DNA from: an uncultured Phocaeicola sp.
GTDB taxonomy: Bacteria > Bacteroidota > Bacteroidia > Bacteroidales > Bacteroidaceae
NCBI GenBank assembly: GCA_944319745.1
Contig: CALUET010000004.1
Coordinates: 1-64,000 of the forward strand
Reading direction: 5' to 3'
Length of the DNA stretch: 64,000 nt
Shown here one piece after another: positions 1-8,509 of the stretch. Every line of letters begins with the position of its first letter. Position 1 is the stretch's first letter. The translations under genes were made by a program, and so were the position numbers. The notes under the pieces were generated by a model. The model saw nothing but the letters and a program-made list of their open reading frames with translations, made no database searches and was not told the DNA's origin.

Positions 1-48
1 CGTCACGCCGATGGTACTGCGCAAGTGGGAGAGTAGGTAGTTGCCGTT
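1..48 (+). rRNA. rrf: 5S ribosomal RNA, 3' end only
   Basis: The first bases match the 3' third of a Bacteroidota 5S rRNA, including the conserved stretches GATGGTACTGC and GTGGGAGAGTAGGT. The 5' part lies outside the window, so this is the tail of an rRNA operon transcribed rightward. The exact 3' end is estimated to within a few bases. A strong terminator follows directly. Confidence 0.85.
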
Positions 49-56
49 TTGTCAGG

Positions 57-97
57 CTCCGCCGCGGGGAATCCTCCCTGCGGCGGAGTTCTTGTTT
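57..97 (+). terminator. rRNA operon terminator
   Basis: A 14-bp GC-rich stem (57-70 with 75-88, one G-T pair, loop ATCC) is followed by TTCTTGTTT. Its position just after the 5S end marks it as the intrinsic terminator of the rRNA operon. I see no gene between it and the leu promoter at 346; the short ORFs there look random. Confidence 0.85.
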
Positions 98-345
98 GGG
101 GGGAGATGCTTTTTTATATACGGAAGAGGACTTGAGTTTCCCAAAAGAAAGTGGAAGTTTACGAGGATTGTTGAATTCTTTGCGGGGAATATTCCTGGAA
201 AATGTGAAATTTGTTGCGGGGTTTGATGTAAAAGTTCGGCGTCTTATGCTGTATGGAAGGCATTCTTGTATATATGATATTTATTTCTTTTTGTTTTGCT
301 TATCTATAATTCTGATATAAATAATAATAAAAAACTATCATTTTA

Positions 346-376
346 TTTGGAATTTCCGAAATAATAAATACCTTTG
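346..376 (+). promoter_or_regulatory. leu operon promoter
   Basis: TTTG (346-349), 19 bases, then TACCTTTG (369-376) fits the Bacteroidota primary-sigma consensus exactly. The predicted start site is near 382, which gives a leader of about 195 nt before leuA. That leader holds a leader peptide and an attenuator. Confidence 0.75.
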
Positions 377-401
377 TCCGCTGAAAAATTAAATGATATA
401 T

Positions 402-458
402 ATGAACAATTTGTTTATACATTTGTTGCTATGTGGTTTGATTATTCTATTGGGTTGA
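402..458 (+). CDS. leuL: leu operon leader peptide
   Basis: An 18-codon ORF starts about 20 nt after the predicted transcription start and reads MNNLFIHLLLCGLIILLG. Seven of 18 residues are leucine and three are isoleucine, with the run HLLLCGLIILLG near the end. This is the composition expected for a control peptide that senses charged tRNA-Leu (and perhaps tRNA-Ile). It is followed by mutually exclusive RNA stems and a terminator before leuA. The role is inferred from composition and position; I know of no experiment on this locus. Gene name by analogy with the enterobacterial leuL. Confidence 0.75.
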   Translation: MNNLFIHLLLCGLIILLG

Positions 459-463
459 CCAAT

Positions 464-516
464 GGGAAGGAGAATCGCATGTATAATGTTTGAACTTACT
501 GATATAAAGCCTTTCT
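464..516 (+). promoter_or_regulatory. Candidate antiterminator stem of the leu attenuator
   Basis: GGGAAGG (464-470), just after the leader-peptide stop, can pair with CCTTTCT (510-516) in seven pairs including two G-U. The second arm is also the 5' arm of the terminator, so the two stems exclude each other. GGAAG (465-469) can alternatively pair with CTTCC (519-523) in the terminator loop. A ribosome stalled on the Leu codons would leave 464-470 free, which favours read-through. Confidence 0.5.
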
Positions 517-544
517 CACTTCCTGGTGCGAAAGGTTTTTTTTT
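507..544 (+). terminator. leu operon attenuator (intrinsic terminator)
   Basis: A 9-bp stem (507-515 with 530-538, one G-T pair) closes a 14-nt loop and runs into nine consecutive T (536-544). It sits 33 nt upstream of the leuA start and downstream of the leader peptide, so it cannot serve an upstream gene other than the leader. Confidence 0.8.
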
Positions 545-577
545 GCGGGAATGTGTAATAATTTAAAAGATAAAACG

Positions 578-2074
578 ATGAGTGAAAAACTATTTATTTT
601 CGATACTACGCTGCGCGATGGTGAACAAGTTCCCGGCTGCCAGTTGAATACGGTAGAAAAAATACAAGTGGCTAAGCAGTTGGAGGCTTTAGGAGTAGAT
701 GTGATAGAGGCCGGTTTCCCGGTATCGAGTCCGGGAGATTTCAATTCGGTTATTGAAATTTCCAAAGCCGTTACGTGGCCTACAATTTGTGCTTTGACAC
801 GTGCGGTGGAGAAAGATATTGATGTTGCTGCCGAAGCGTTGAAATATGCCAAGCATAAACGAATTCATACGGGAATAGGAACTTCTGATTTTCATATCAA
901 ATATAAGTTTAATTCAACGCGTGAAGAGATTATCGAACGGGCCGTTTCCGCCGTAAAATATGCCCGTCGTTATGTGGATGATGTAGAGTTTTATGCAGAA
1001 GATGCCGGTCGTACGGAGAATGAATACCTTGCCCGTGTGATAGAGGCCGTTATCAAGGCGGGAGCAACGGTCGTAAATATTCCGGATACGACGGGATATT
1101 GTTTGCCATCGGAGTATGGGGAAAAAATAAAATACCTGGTCGATCATGTCGATGGTATCGACAAGGCGATTATTTCTACGCATTGTCATAATGATTTAGG
1201 CATGGCAACGGCCAATACGATTAACGGCGTTTTGAACGGTGCGCGCCAGGTGGAAGTAACGGTTAACGGCATCGGTGAACGTGCCGGAAACACTTCTCTC
1301 GAAGAAGTTGCCATGATTTTGCGTTGTCATCACAGCATCAATATCGATACAAATATCAATACGCAGAAGATTTATCCTACAAGTCGTATGGTTTCAAGCC
1401 TGATGAATATGCCGGTACAGCCCAATAAAGCGATAGTGGGGCGTAACGCTTTTGCACATTCTTCGGGAATACACCAGGACGGCGTATTGAAAAATGTGCA
1501 GACGTATGAGATTATCAACCCGAAAGATGTCGGCATAGACGATAATGCCATCGTTTTGACGGCTCGCAGCGGGCGCGCGGCTTTGAAACATCGTCTGCAT
1601 GTTTTGGGCGTGGAAATGAATCAGGAGAAATTGGATAAGGTGTATGAGGACTTCCTGAAACTCGCTGATAAGAAAAAAGATATTACGGATGATGATATCT
1701 TGGTTTTGGCCGGTGCAGACAGAAGTGTAAATCATCATATAAAATTAGAGTATCTGCAGGTGACAAGCGGCGTAGGAGTTCGGTCGGTTGCCAGTCTTGG
1801 ATTGAATATATCCGGCGAGTCTTTCGAAGCTGCGGCTACGGGAAACGGTCCTGTGGATGCTGCAATAAAAGCGGTAAAAAAGATTATCAACCGGCAAATG
1901 ACGTTGAAAGAGTTTACAATACAGGCTATCAGTAAAGGAAGTGACGATGTTGGTAAAGTACACATGCAGGTAGAATACGACGGGCAGGTGTACTATGGTT
2001 TCGGAGCCAATACGGACATTATTGCTGCTTCAGTGGAAGCTTATATTGATTGTATCAATAAATTCAGAAAATAA
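578..2074 (+). CDS. leuA: 2-isopropylmalate synthase
   Basis: Condenses acetyl-CoA with 2-oxoisovalerate, the committed step of leucine synthesis, in the cytosol. The DTTLRDGEQ motif lies at residues 9-17 and the metal-binding HCHND motif near residue 210, followed by the C-terminal LeuA allosteric domain (about 365-498) that normally mediates leucine feedback. The 498-residue length fits the family. An in-frame ATG at 551 would add nine residues (MCNNLKDKT) but would start only 7 nt after the attenuator T-run; 578 (MSEKLFIFD) matches the family start. It is first in the leu operon and is probably controlled by attenuation plus feedback inhibition. Confidence 0.95.
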   Translation: MSEKLFIFDTTLRDGEQVPGCQLNTVEKIQVAKQLEALGVDVIEAGFPVSSPGDFNSVIEISKAVTWPTICALTRAVEKDIDVAAEALKYAKHKRIHTGIGTSDFHIKYKFNSTREEIIERAVSAVKYARRYVDDVEFYAEDAGRTENEYLARVIEAVIKAGATVVNIPDTTGYCLPSEYGEKIKYLVDHVDGIDKAIISTHCHNDLGMATANTINGVLNGARQVEVTVNGIGERAGNTSLEEVAMILRCHHSINIDTNINTQKIYPTSRMVSSLMNMPVQPNKAIVGRNAFAHSSGIHQDGVLKNVQTYEIINPKDVGIDDNAIVLTARSGRAALKHRLHVLGVEMNQEKLDKVYEDFLKLADKKKDITDDDILVLAGADRSVNHHIKLEYLQVTSGVGVRSVASLGLNISGESFEAAATGNGPVDAAIKAVKKIINRQMTLKEFTIQAISKGSDDVGKVHMQVEYDGQVYYGFGANTDIIAASVEAYIDCINKFRK

Positions 2075-2095
2075 AAAGGTAAAAGATTAGGAAAT

Positions 2096-3493
2096 ATGGC
2101 TAATACATTATTTGACAAGATTTGGGATGCACATGTAGTTCAACAGGTAGAAGAAGGTCCTACGCAGTTGTATATTGATCGTCTTTATTGCCACGAGGTA
2201 ACCAGCCCTCAGGCATTTGCCGACATGCGGGCTCGTGGTTTGAAATGTTTCCGGCCGGAGCGTATTTATTGCATGCCCGATCATAATACACCTACACACG
2301 ATCAGGATAAACCGATTGCCGATCCGATTTCTAAAGCGCAAGTTGATGCGTTGGCTCAAAACGCGAAAGATTTTGGACTGACTTATTTCGGAATGATGGA
2401 TAAGAAAAATGGAATTATTCATGTCGTTGGCCCGGAAAGAGGACTGACATTGCCGGGAATGACCATTGTTTGTGGCGATTCTCATACCTCTACTCATGGA
2501 GCAATGGGAGCAGTTGCTTTCGGCATTGGTACCAGCGAAGTGGAAATGGTTATGGCTTCGCAGTGTATTCTTCAGACACGTCCCAAGACCATGCGTATAA
2601 CAATTGACGGGAAACTGGGGAAAGGAGTTACGGCAAAAGATGTGGCTCTCTACATGATGGCGAAGATGACGACCAGTGGTGCCACCGGTTATTTCGTTGA
2701 ATATGCAGGCGAGGCGATACGTAGTCTGACAATGGAAGGCCGTCTCACTTTGTGTAATTTAAGTATTGAGATGGGAGCTCGGGGAGGAATGATTGCTCCG
2801 GATGAAGTAACTTTCGAATATGTCAAGGGGCGTGAATATGCTCCTAAGGGAGAAAAATGGGAAAAGGCTCTGGCATATTGGAAAACCCTGCGGAGCGATG
2901 ATGATGCTGTATTCGATAAAGAAGTACGGTTTAAAGCCGAAGATATTCAACCAATGATAACTTATGGGACAAATCCGGGCATGGGTATGGCAATAAATGA
3001 GGCTATACCTGTGACAGAGGGCATGAGTGACGTGGAAAAGACCTCATTCGAGAAGTCACTGAATTACATGGGATTTGAAGCCGGACAAAAATTATTGGGC
3101 AAAAAGATCGACTACGTTTTCTTAGGTGCCTGCACCAATGGACGCATAGAAGACTTTCGTGCTTTTGCTTCGATCGTGAAAGGGAAAAAGAAAGCTGCTC
3201 ATGTCACGGCATGGTTGGTGCCAGGTTCGTGGATGGTAAAAGAACAGATTCAGAGTGAAGGCCTGGATAAAATTTTGGAAGATGCCGGCTTTGAAATCCG
3301 TCAGCCGGGTTGTTCCGCTTGTCTTGCGATGAACGATGATAAAATTCCGTCGGGGAAATATGCCGTATCTACCAGTAATCGAAATTTTGAAGGCCGTCAG
3401 GGCCCCGGTTCGCGTACGCTTTTAGCCAGTCCGCTTACGGCCGCTGCTGCTGCGGTAACGGGAGTTATTACCGATCCGAGAGAACTTATGTGA
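2096..3493 (+). CDS. leuC: 3-isopropylmalate dehydratase large subunit
   Basis: Large subunit of the [4Fe-4S] isomerase that converts 2- to 3-isopropylmalate, and citramalate to methylmalate in the related isoleucine route. The aconitase-type signature [10 protein letters not shown] is near residue 127. The cluster cysteines lie in [12 protein letters not shown] and [10 protein letters not shown]. The length of 465 residues is typical. It starts 21 nt after leuA, and its stop nearly touches leuD, as expected for two subunits made in equal amounts. Confidence 0.96.
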   Translation: MANTLFDKIWDAHVVQQVEEGPTQLYIDRLYCHEVTSPQAFADMRARGLKCFRPERIYCMPDHNTPTHDQDKPIADPISKAQVDALAQNAKDFGLTYFGMMDKKNGIIHVVGPERGLTLPGMTIVCGDSHTSTHGAMGAVAFGIGTSEVEMVMASQCILQTRPKTMRITIDGKLGKGVTAKDVALYMMAKMTTSGATGYFVEYAGEAIRSLTMEGRLTLCNLSIEMGARGGMIAPDEVTFEYVKGREYAPKGEKWEKALAYWKTLRSDDDAVFDKEVRFKAEDIQPMITYGTNPGMGMAINEAIPVTEGMSDVEKTSFEKSLNYMGFEAGQKLLGKKIDYVFLGACTNGRIEDFRAFASIVKGKKKAAHVTAWLVPGSWMVKEQIQSEGLDKILEDAGFEIRQPGCSACLAMNDDKIPSGKYAVSTSNRNFEGRQGPGSRTLLASPLTAAAAAVTGVITDPRELM

Positions 3494-3519
3494 ATCAAAA
3501 CAATAGAAAATCAGAAGAG

Positions 3520-4116
3520 ATGAAACAGAAATTTGATATATTGACAAGTACATGTGTACCCCTTCCTTTGGAAAATATAGATACAGACCAGATTATCCCG
3601 GCTCGTTTCCTGAAGGCAACTACCCGGGAAGAGAAGTTTTTCGGTGATAATTTATTTCGCGACTGGCGTTATAATCCGGATGGTTCTTTAAACAAAGACT
3701 TTGTGTTGAACAATCCTCTTTACAGCGGACAGATTCTTGTTGCAGGAAAAAACTTCGGATCAGGTTCCAGCCGTGAACATGCCGCATGGGCTATTGCCGG
3801 ATATGGATTTCGGGTTGTTGTGTCAAGTTTCTTTGCCGATATCCACAAGAATAATGAATTGAATAACTTTGTTCTACCGGTTGTGGTCAGTGAGTCTTTT
3901 TTAAAAGAGCTGTTCGACTCGATATATGCCAATCCGAAAACAGAAGTTGTTGTTGATCTTCCCCGACAAACCATATTGAATAAGGCGACAAATCGTTCGG
4001 AATCTTTCGAAATAAATGCTTATAAAAAACATTGTTTGATGAATGGACTGGATGATATAGATTTCTTGGTGGAGAATAAAGATAAAATAGAACGTTTTGA
4101 ACAAACGCATAAATAA
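3520..4116 (+). CDS. leuD: 3-isopropylmalate dehydratase small subunit
   Basis: Small swivelling subunit that pairs with LeuC. The family pattern NIDTDQIIPARFL appears near residue 20 and GKNFGSGSSREHA near residue 75. I chose the ATG at 3520 (MKQKFDILTS), preceded by the purine-rich AGAAGAG. A GTG at 3490 overlapping the leuC stop would add ten unusual residues. The protein has 198 residues, close to the family norm. Confidence 0.95.
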   Translation: MKQKFDILTSTCVPLPLENIDTDQIIPARFLKATTREEKFFGDNLFRDWRYNPDGSLNKDFVLNNPLYSGQILVAGKNFGSGSSREHAAWAIAGYGFRVVVSSFFADIHKNNELNNFVLPVVVSESFLKELFDSIYANPKTEVVVDLPRQTILNKATNRSESFEINAYKKHCLMNGLDDIDFLVENKDKIERFEQTHK

Positions 4117-4152
4117 GCGTGCGTATAAGTATTTGACATTAAAGGTACGGAA

Positions 4153-5682
4153 ATGGAGAATCATCCTCGGATAGAAATAATGGATACGACGCTTCGCGAT
4201 GGCGAGCAAACCAGTGGCGTTTCATTCGTTCCGCGTGAGAAATTAATGATAGCCCGTTTGCTGCTTGAGGATTTGAAAGTTGATCGTATTGAGGTTGCTT
4301 CGGCCCGGGTATCGGAAGGAGAATTCAAGGCCGTGCGTATGATTTGCGAATGGGCCGAGCGGCGGAATCTTTTATCGCGAGTGGAAGTCTTGGGATTTGT
4401 CGATGGAAAGATTTCGGTCGATTGGATTCACAATGCCGGTTGCCGGGTAATTAATTTATTGACGAAAGGCTCGGAGAAGCATTGTCGTTTTCAGCTTCAC
4501 AAAACATTGCAAGAACATTTGCACGATATATTGAAGGTGGTGGATTATGCTCACACGGTCGGCATGGATGTGAATGTTTATCTTGAAGACTGGAGTAACG
4601 GAATTAAAGATTCGCCCGACTATGTCTTTGGATTGATCGACGGGCTAAAAGATTCCGGAATCTGCCGGTTTATGCTTCCTGATACGTTGGGCATTCTCAA
4701 TCCCCTTCAGGTTATTGAGTACATGCGAAAGATGAAAAAACGTTACCCCGACTTGCGCTTTGATTTTCATGCTCACAATGATTATGATTTAGCCGTAAGT
4801 AATGTGCTGGCAGCTGTGCTCAGCGGGGTGAAAGGACTTCACACAACCATAAACGGTTTGGGCGAACGTGCGGGGAATGCTCCGCTGGCAAGTGTACAAG
4901 CCATTCTGAAAGATCATTTCCATGCAATAACGAATATTGACGAAAGCCGGTTGAATGATGTAAGCAGAGTGGTGGAGTCTTATTCTGGAGTAACGATTCC
5001 TGCCAATAAACCGATAGTGGGCGACAGCGTATTTACGCAGGTTGCCGGGGTGCATGCCGATGGTGACAATAAGAATAATCTGTATTGCAATGATCTGTTG
5101 CCAGAGCGATTCGGACGTGTACGTGAATATGCTTTAGGGAAAAACTCGGGAAAAGCGAATATACGGAAGAACTTGGAAAGTCTGGGACTTGAGCTTGATG
5201 AAGATTCGATGAAGAAGGTTACCGAACGTATCATCGAATTGGGCGACAGGAAAGAATTGGTTACGCAGGAAGATTTACCTTATATCATTTCCGATGTGTT
5301 GAAACATGACGGAGAAGAAGAAAAGGTAAAATTGCTGAGCTATTTCGTTACGCTGGCGAAAGGATTGAAGCCGATGGCTACGTTGAATATAGAGATCAAC
5401 AAGAAAACTTACCAGGAAAGTTCGTCAGGCGACGGACAGTACGATGCTTTCGTGCGTGCGTTACGTAAAATTTATAAGGAAATTTTAGGTAGAAAGTTCC
5501 CGCGATTGTTGAACTATGCCGTAACAATTCCGCCCGGAGGACGTACGGATGCCTTTGTACATACCGTTATATCATGGGAGTACGAAGGGCGTGAGTTTCG
5601 CACGCGCGGCTTGGATGCCGACCAAACGGAGGCGGCCATTAAAGCAACGATCAAGATGCTGAATATCATAGAAAAAGAGTAA
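4153..5682 (+). CDS. HMGL-family synthase, LeuA paralogue (probable citramalate synthase)
   Basis: A second member of the 2-isopropylmalate/homocitrate synthase family. [13 protein letters not shown] is at residues 10-22, the HAHND metal motif is near residue 208, and a C-terminal LeuA-type regulatory domain follows (about 385-509). It is clearly diverged from the leuA product in the same operon. Because LeuC, LeuD and LeuB can also process citramalate to 2-oxobutyrate, a (R)-citramalate synthase (CimA-type) role in threonine-independent isoleucine synthesis is the best inference. A second isopropylmalate synthase cannot be excluded from sequence alone. It begins 36 nt after leuD. Confidence 0.8.
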   Translation: MENHPRIEIMDTTLRDGEQTSGVSFVPREKLMIARLLLEDLKVDRIEVASARVSEGEFKAVRMICEWAERRNLLSRVEVLGFVDGKISVDWIHNAGCRVINLLTKGSEKHCRFQLHKTLQEHLHDILKVVDYAHTVGMDVNVYLEDWSNGIKDSPDYVFGLIDGLKDSGICRFMLPDTLGILNPLQVIEYMRKMKKRYPDLRFDFHAHNDYDLAVSNVLAAVLSGVKGLHTTINGLGERAGNAPLASVQAILKDHFHAITNIDESRLNDVSRVVESYSGVTIPANKPIVGDSVFTQVAGVHADGDNKNNLYCNDLLPERFGRVREYALGKNSGKANIRKNLESLGLELDEDSMKKVTERIIELGDRKELVTQEDLPYIISDVLKHDGEEEKVKLLSYFVTLAKGLKPMATLNIEINKKTYQESSSGDGQYDAFVRALRKIYKEILGRKFPRLLNYAVTIPPGGRTDAFVHTVISWEYEGREFRTRGLDADQTEAAIKATIKMLNIIEKE

Positions 5683-5715
5683 ACGTAAAAATTATCCTGA
5701 AATAAAAATCAAAAC

Positions 5716-5913
5716 ATGCTGAAACGGTGTATTATCGCTTTTGTTCTGTTTTTCGTTCTCAATATTTTTCTTCGGAATTTTGTCTTGGGAGATGAATGGA
5801 AAGACGGAAACCTGTTGGTCAACTTTTTTATGACTGTGTTTCTAACGGCGGTATATGCCGGTGTAGATTTTTGCGTTCGGCAGTTTGGAAGACGGAATTA
5901 TCAGAAGAAATAA
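5716..5913 (+). CDS. Small two-helix membrane protein in the leu operon
   Basis: A 65-residue ORF between the synthase paralogue and leuB, with short gaps on both sides (33 and 24 nt). Residues 4-24 and about 34-52 are hydrophobic, and the C-terminus is basic (RQFGRRNYQKK), which suggests two membrane helices with a cytoplasmic tail. I do not recognise a family. Conserved position inside an amino-acid operon would make a role in transport or enzyme tethering conceivable, but nothing in the sequence shows it. Confidence 0.6.
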   Translation: MLKRCIIAFVLFFVLNIFLRNFVLGDEWKDGNLLVNFFMTVFLTAVYAGVDFCVRQFGRRNYQKK

Positions 5914-5937
5914 ATGAATAATTAAAGAAAGAAAATT

Positions 5938-6999
5938 ATGGAATTTAAAATAGCTGTATTGGCTGGAGATGGTATCGGACCGGAGATTTCGGTCCAGGGT
6001 GTTGATGTGATGACCGCAGTTTGTCGCAAGTTCGGTCATAAAGTAAGTTATGATTATGCTTTGTGTGGCGCGGATGCCATAGACAAAGTGGACGATCCGT
6101 TTCCGGAAGCAACTTATGAAATTTGTAAGAACGCCGACGCTGTGTTGTTCTCGGCCGTAGGCGATCCGAAATTCGATAACGATCCTACGGCTAAAGTCCG
6201 CCCGGAACAAGGGTTGTTGGCCATGCGTAAAAAGTTAGGATTGTATGCAAACATTCGTCCGGTGCAGACGTTCAAATGTTTGCTGCATAAGTCGCCTTTG
6301 CGTGCCGAACTGGTAGAAGGTGCCGATTTCTTGTGCATTCGTGAGCTGACCGGCGGAATGTATTTTGGTGAAAAGTACCAGGATAACGAGAAGGCTTTCG
6401 ACACAAACATGTACACACGTCCTGAAATCGAACGGATTTTAAAGGTTGGTTTTGAGTATGCAATGAAGCGTCGTAAACATCTTACGGTGGTAGACAAGGC
6501 AAATGTCTTGGCATCTTCTCGCCTGTGGCGCCAGATTGCTCAGGAAATGGCTCCCGCTTATCCGGAAGTTCTTACAGATTATATGTACGTAGATAACGCG
6601 GCTATGCGTATGATTCAGGAACCGACTTTCTTCGATGTCATGGTGACCGAAAATACATTCGGCGATATTCTGACCGATGAAGGCTCTTGCATTAGCGGAT
6701 CAATGGGCTTGTTGCCCTCTGCTTCTACCGGGGAAAGTACACCTGTATTTGAGCCTATTCATGGATCATGGCCGCAAGCCAAAGGACTGAATATCGCAAA
6801 TCCTCTGGCACAAATTCTGTCTGTTGCAATGTTGTTCGAATATTTCAATTGCAAGGAAGAGGGTGCGTTGATCCGTAAGGCGGTAGATGCTTCGCTGGAT
6901 GCCTGCGTGCGTACGCCGGAAATTCAGGTTGAAGGCGGCAAGAAATATGGAACGAAAGAAGTTGGCGCCTGGATTGTCAATTATATAGAAAAGGCGTGA
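5938..6999 (+). CDS. leuB: 3-isopropylmalate dehydrogenase
   Basis: NAD-dependent oxidative decarboxylation of 3-isopropylmalate to 2-oxoisocaproate, the last dedicated leucine step before transamination. The N-terminus [13 protein letters not shown] is characteristic, as are the later [15 protein letters not shown] and the NAD-site [12 protein letters not shown]. The length of 353 residues is normal. It is the last gene of the operon and is followed by a strong terminator shared with the convergent msrA. Confidence 0.96.
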   Translation: MEFKIAVLAGDGIGPEISVQGVDVMTAVCRKFGHKVSYDYALCGADAIDKVDDPFPEATYEICKNADAVLFSAVGDPKFDNDPTAKVRPEQGLLAMRKKLGLYANIRPVQTFKCLLHKSPLRAELVEGADFLCIRELTGGMYFGEKYQDNEKAFDTNMYTRPEIERILKVGFEYAMKRRKHLTVVDKANVLASSRLWRQIAQEMAPAYPEVLTDYMYVDNAAMRMIQEPTFFDVMVTENTFGDILTDEGSCISGSMGLLPSASTGESTPVFEPIHGSWPQAKGLNIANPLAQILSVAMLFEYFNCKEEGALIRKAVDASLDACVRTPEIQVEGGKKYGTKEVGAWIVNYIEKA

Positions 7000-7018
7000 C
7001 CGATTGGGCTTTCACGAT

Positions 7019-7069
7019 AAACATCCCGTTCTTTCAGCATGTTTTGTTGGAAAGAACGGGATGTTTTTA
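7019..7069. terminator. Bidirectional terminator between leuB and msrA
   Basis: A 16-bp perfect stem (7020-7035 with 7050-7065) has T-rich sequence after it on the plus strand (TTTTTATT). The genes converge here, so it probably ends both transcripts. Confidence 0.85.
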
Positions 7070-7555
7070 TTAAAACTTCTTTATCCTTATGTGGCAATAA
7101 GGCTCTCCGCCTTGTTTGTCGTAATAGTGTTGATGATATGTTTCTGCTTCCCAGAAAGTCGAAGCCGGAGTTAGTTTTGTGTTTACCTCGTATCCCTTGT
7201 TGCGAAGGAGTGCGATGACATCTTCGGCTTGTTGCTTTTGTTCGTTGTCAAGATAGAATATTTCGCTTCGGTATTGCGGCCCTATGTCGGGACCTTGTCC
7301 GTCGGTTTGTGCCGGATCATGGATTTCAAAAAATAATTTGCAAAGTTCCGTGAACGAAGTCTGTTCGGCATCATATTCCACCATTGTGGCTTCTGCGTGT
7401 CCGGTTATGTGTTTTTTTACTTCTTCGTAAGTCGGATTTTCTTTATCTCCCCCGATGTATCCGACCGTTGTTGCTATTACTCCTTTTGCCCGTTCGAATT
7501 GATGTTGTGCTCCCCAGAAACATCCGCAGGCAAAGATGGCCTTTTCTCTTTTCAT
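7070..7555 (-). CDS. msrA: Peptide methionine-S-sulfoxide reductase
   Basis: Repairs oxidised methionine in proteins. The catalytic motif GCFWG is at residues 11-15 with Cys12 as the nucleophile. EAETYHQHYYDKQG near the C-terminus is also typical. The 161-residue protein is a stand-alone MsrA without a fused MsrB domain or a signal peptide, so it should be cytosolic. A -7 element TAAGTTTG lies upstream on the minus strand (7587-7594) with CTTG 19 bases further. Confidence 0.93.
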   Translation of the reverse strand: MKREKAIFACGCFWGAQHQFERAKGVIATTVGYIGGDKENPTYEEVKKHITGHAEATMVEYDAEQTSFTELCKLFFEIHDPAQTDGQGPDIGPQYRSEIFYLDNEQKQQAEDVIALLRNKGYEVNTKLTPASTFWEAETYHQHYYDKQGGEPYCHIRIKKF

Positions 7556-7684
7556 TGTTGCTGTCTTTTTTTGATAAACGATTGTTCAAACTTACAAAAA
7601 GTTTTTAATACGGCAAGCATACGTTCTTTATTGTGTTATTTTTGCATGGGTAAATTTAGAGAGACAGATCGGGAGGTATAATTT

Positions 7685-8509
7685 ATGGTGAAACGTTTTT
7701 TCTTGTTCATCGTTTGTTCGTTTATTGTAATGCTTGGGAAAGCTCAGTCGTATAACGAGATTGTGGAACAGGCAATGGACTATACTTTTAAAGACAGTCT
7801 GGTGCAGGCCGAGCAACTTTTTCGGCAGGCTTTAAAAATCGATCCCTCAAATTCCCGCAATGCATTGCTTTTCTCTAATCTGGGAACTGTGCTGAAACGT
7901 CAGGGAAGAATAGATGAAGCGATAGAAGCTTATACGCTGGCTTTGAATATAACCCCGTACTCTACGGCCATTTTGCTGAATAGAGCTTCGCTGTACATGG
8001 AGAAAAATTTGTTAGACAAGGCCTATGTTGATTATTGTTCCGTGATAGACTTGTTGCCGAAAGACAGGGAAGCCCGTTTATTCCGTGCATATATTTCCAT
8101 GAAACGAAGGAATTACGATGAAGCGCGGATTGATTACAATGTGTTGCTTGCCGAAGACATGAACAACAAGGCTGCCCGTCTGGGAATTATCATGCTGGAT
8201 GAAAAAGAAGGAAACATCCAGGCTGCCCGCGACGGACTTAACTTGCTTATTAACAATTACCCGGGCGATACGTCGTTGTTGAAGATGAGAGCTAACCTGG
8301 AACTTGCGCAAGGCAATAAAGATGCTGCGTTACTCGATTTGGAAGAAGTGCTGAAACTGGACGGGAAAGATGCGGAATGTTATGTGATGCGAGGGGATAT
8401 TTACCTGGAAATGGATGAGAAGGAAAATGCCAAAAAAGCCTATGAACAAGCCGTAACATTGGGCATTCCCCGTGGGGAACTGCTTGAACGTTTGAAATCC
8501 TGCGATTAA
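7685..8509 (+). CDS. Exported TPR-repeat protein
   Basis: 274 residues with a signal peptide (hydrophobic 5-18, cleavage after about GKAQS) and then tetratricopeptide-like repeats through most of the chain, for example the units around residues 60-90 (LFSNLGTVLKRQGRIDEAIEAY) and 225-265. TPR proteins are scaffolds; the partner is unknown. The upstream -7 element TATTTTTG (7637-7644) lies 40 nt before the start. Its end overlaps the end of convergent recQ by four bases. Confidence 0.75.
   Translation: MVKRFFLFIVCSFIVMLGKAQSYNEIVEQAMDYTFKDSLVQAEQLFRQALKIDPSNSRNALLFSNLGTVLKRQGRIDEAIEAYTLALNITPYSTAILLNRASLYMEKNLLDKAYVDYCSVIDLLPKDREARLFRAYISMKRRNYDEARIDYNVLLAEDMNNKAARLGIIMLDEKEGNIQAARDGLNLLINNYPGDTSLLKMRANLELAQGNKDAALLDLEEVLKLDGKDAECYVMRGDIYLEMDEKENAKKAYEQAVTLGIPRGELLERLKSCD

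Noticed and set aside
41-320. Two short plus-strand ORFs after the 5S rRNA
   Set aside because: They overlap the rRNA terminator and each other, have no family resemblance and no promoter of their own.
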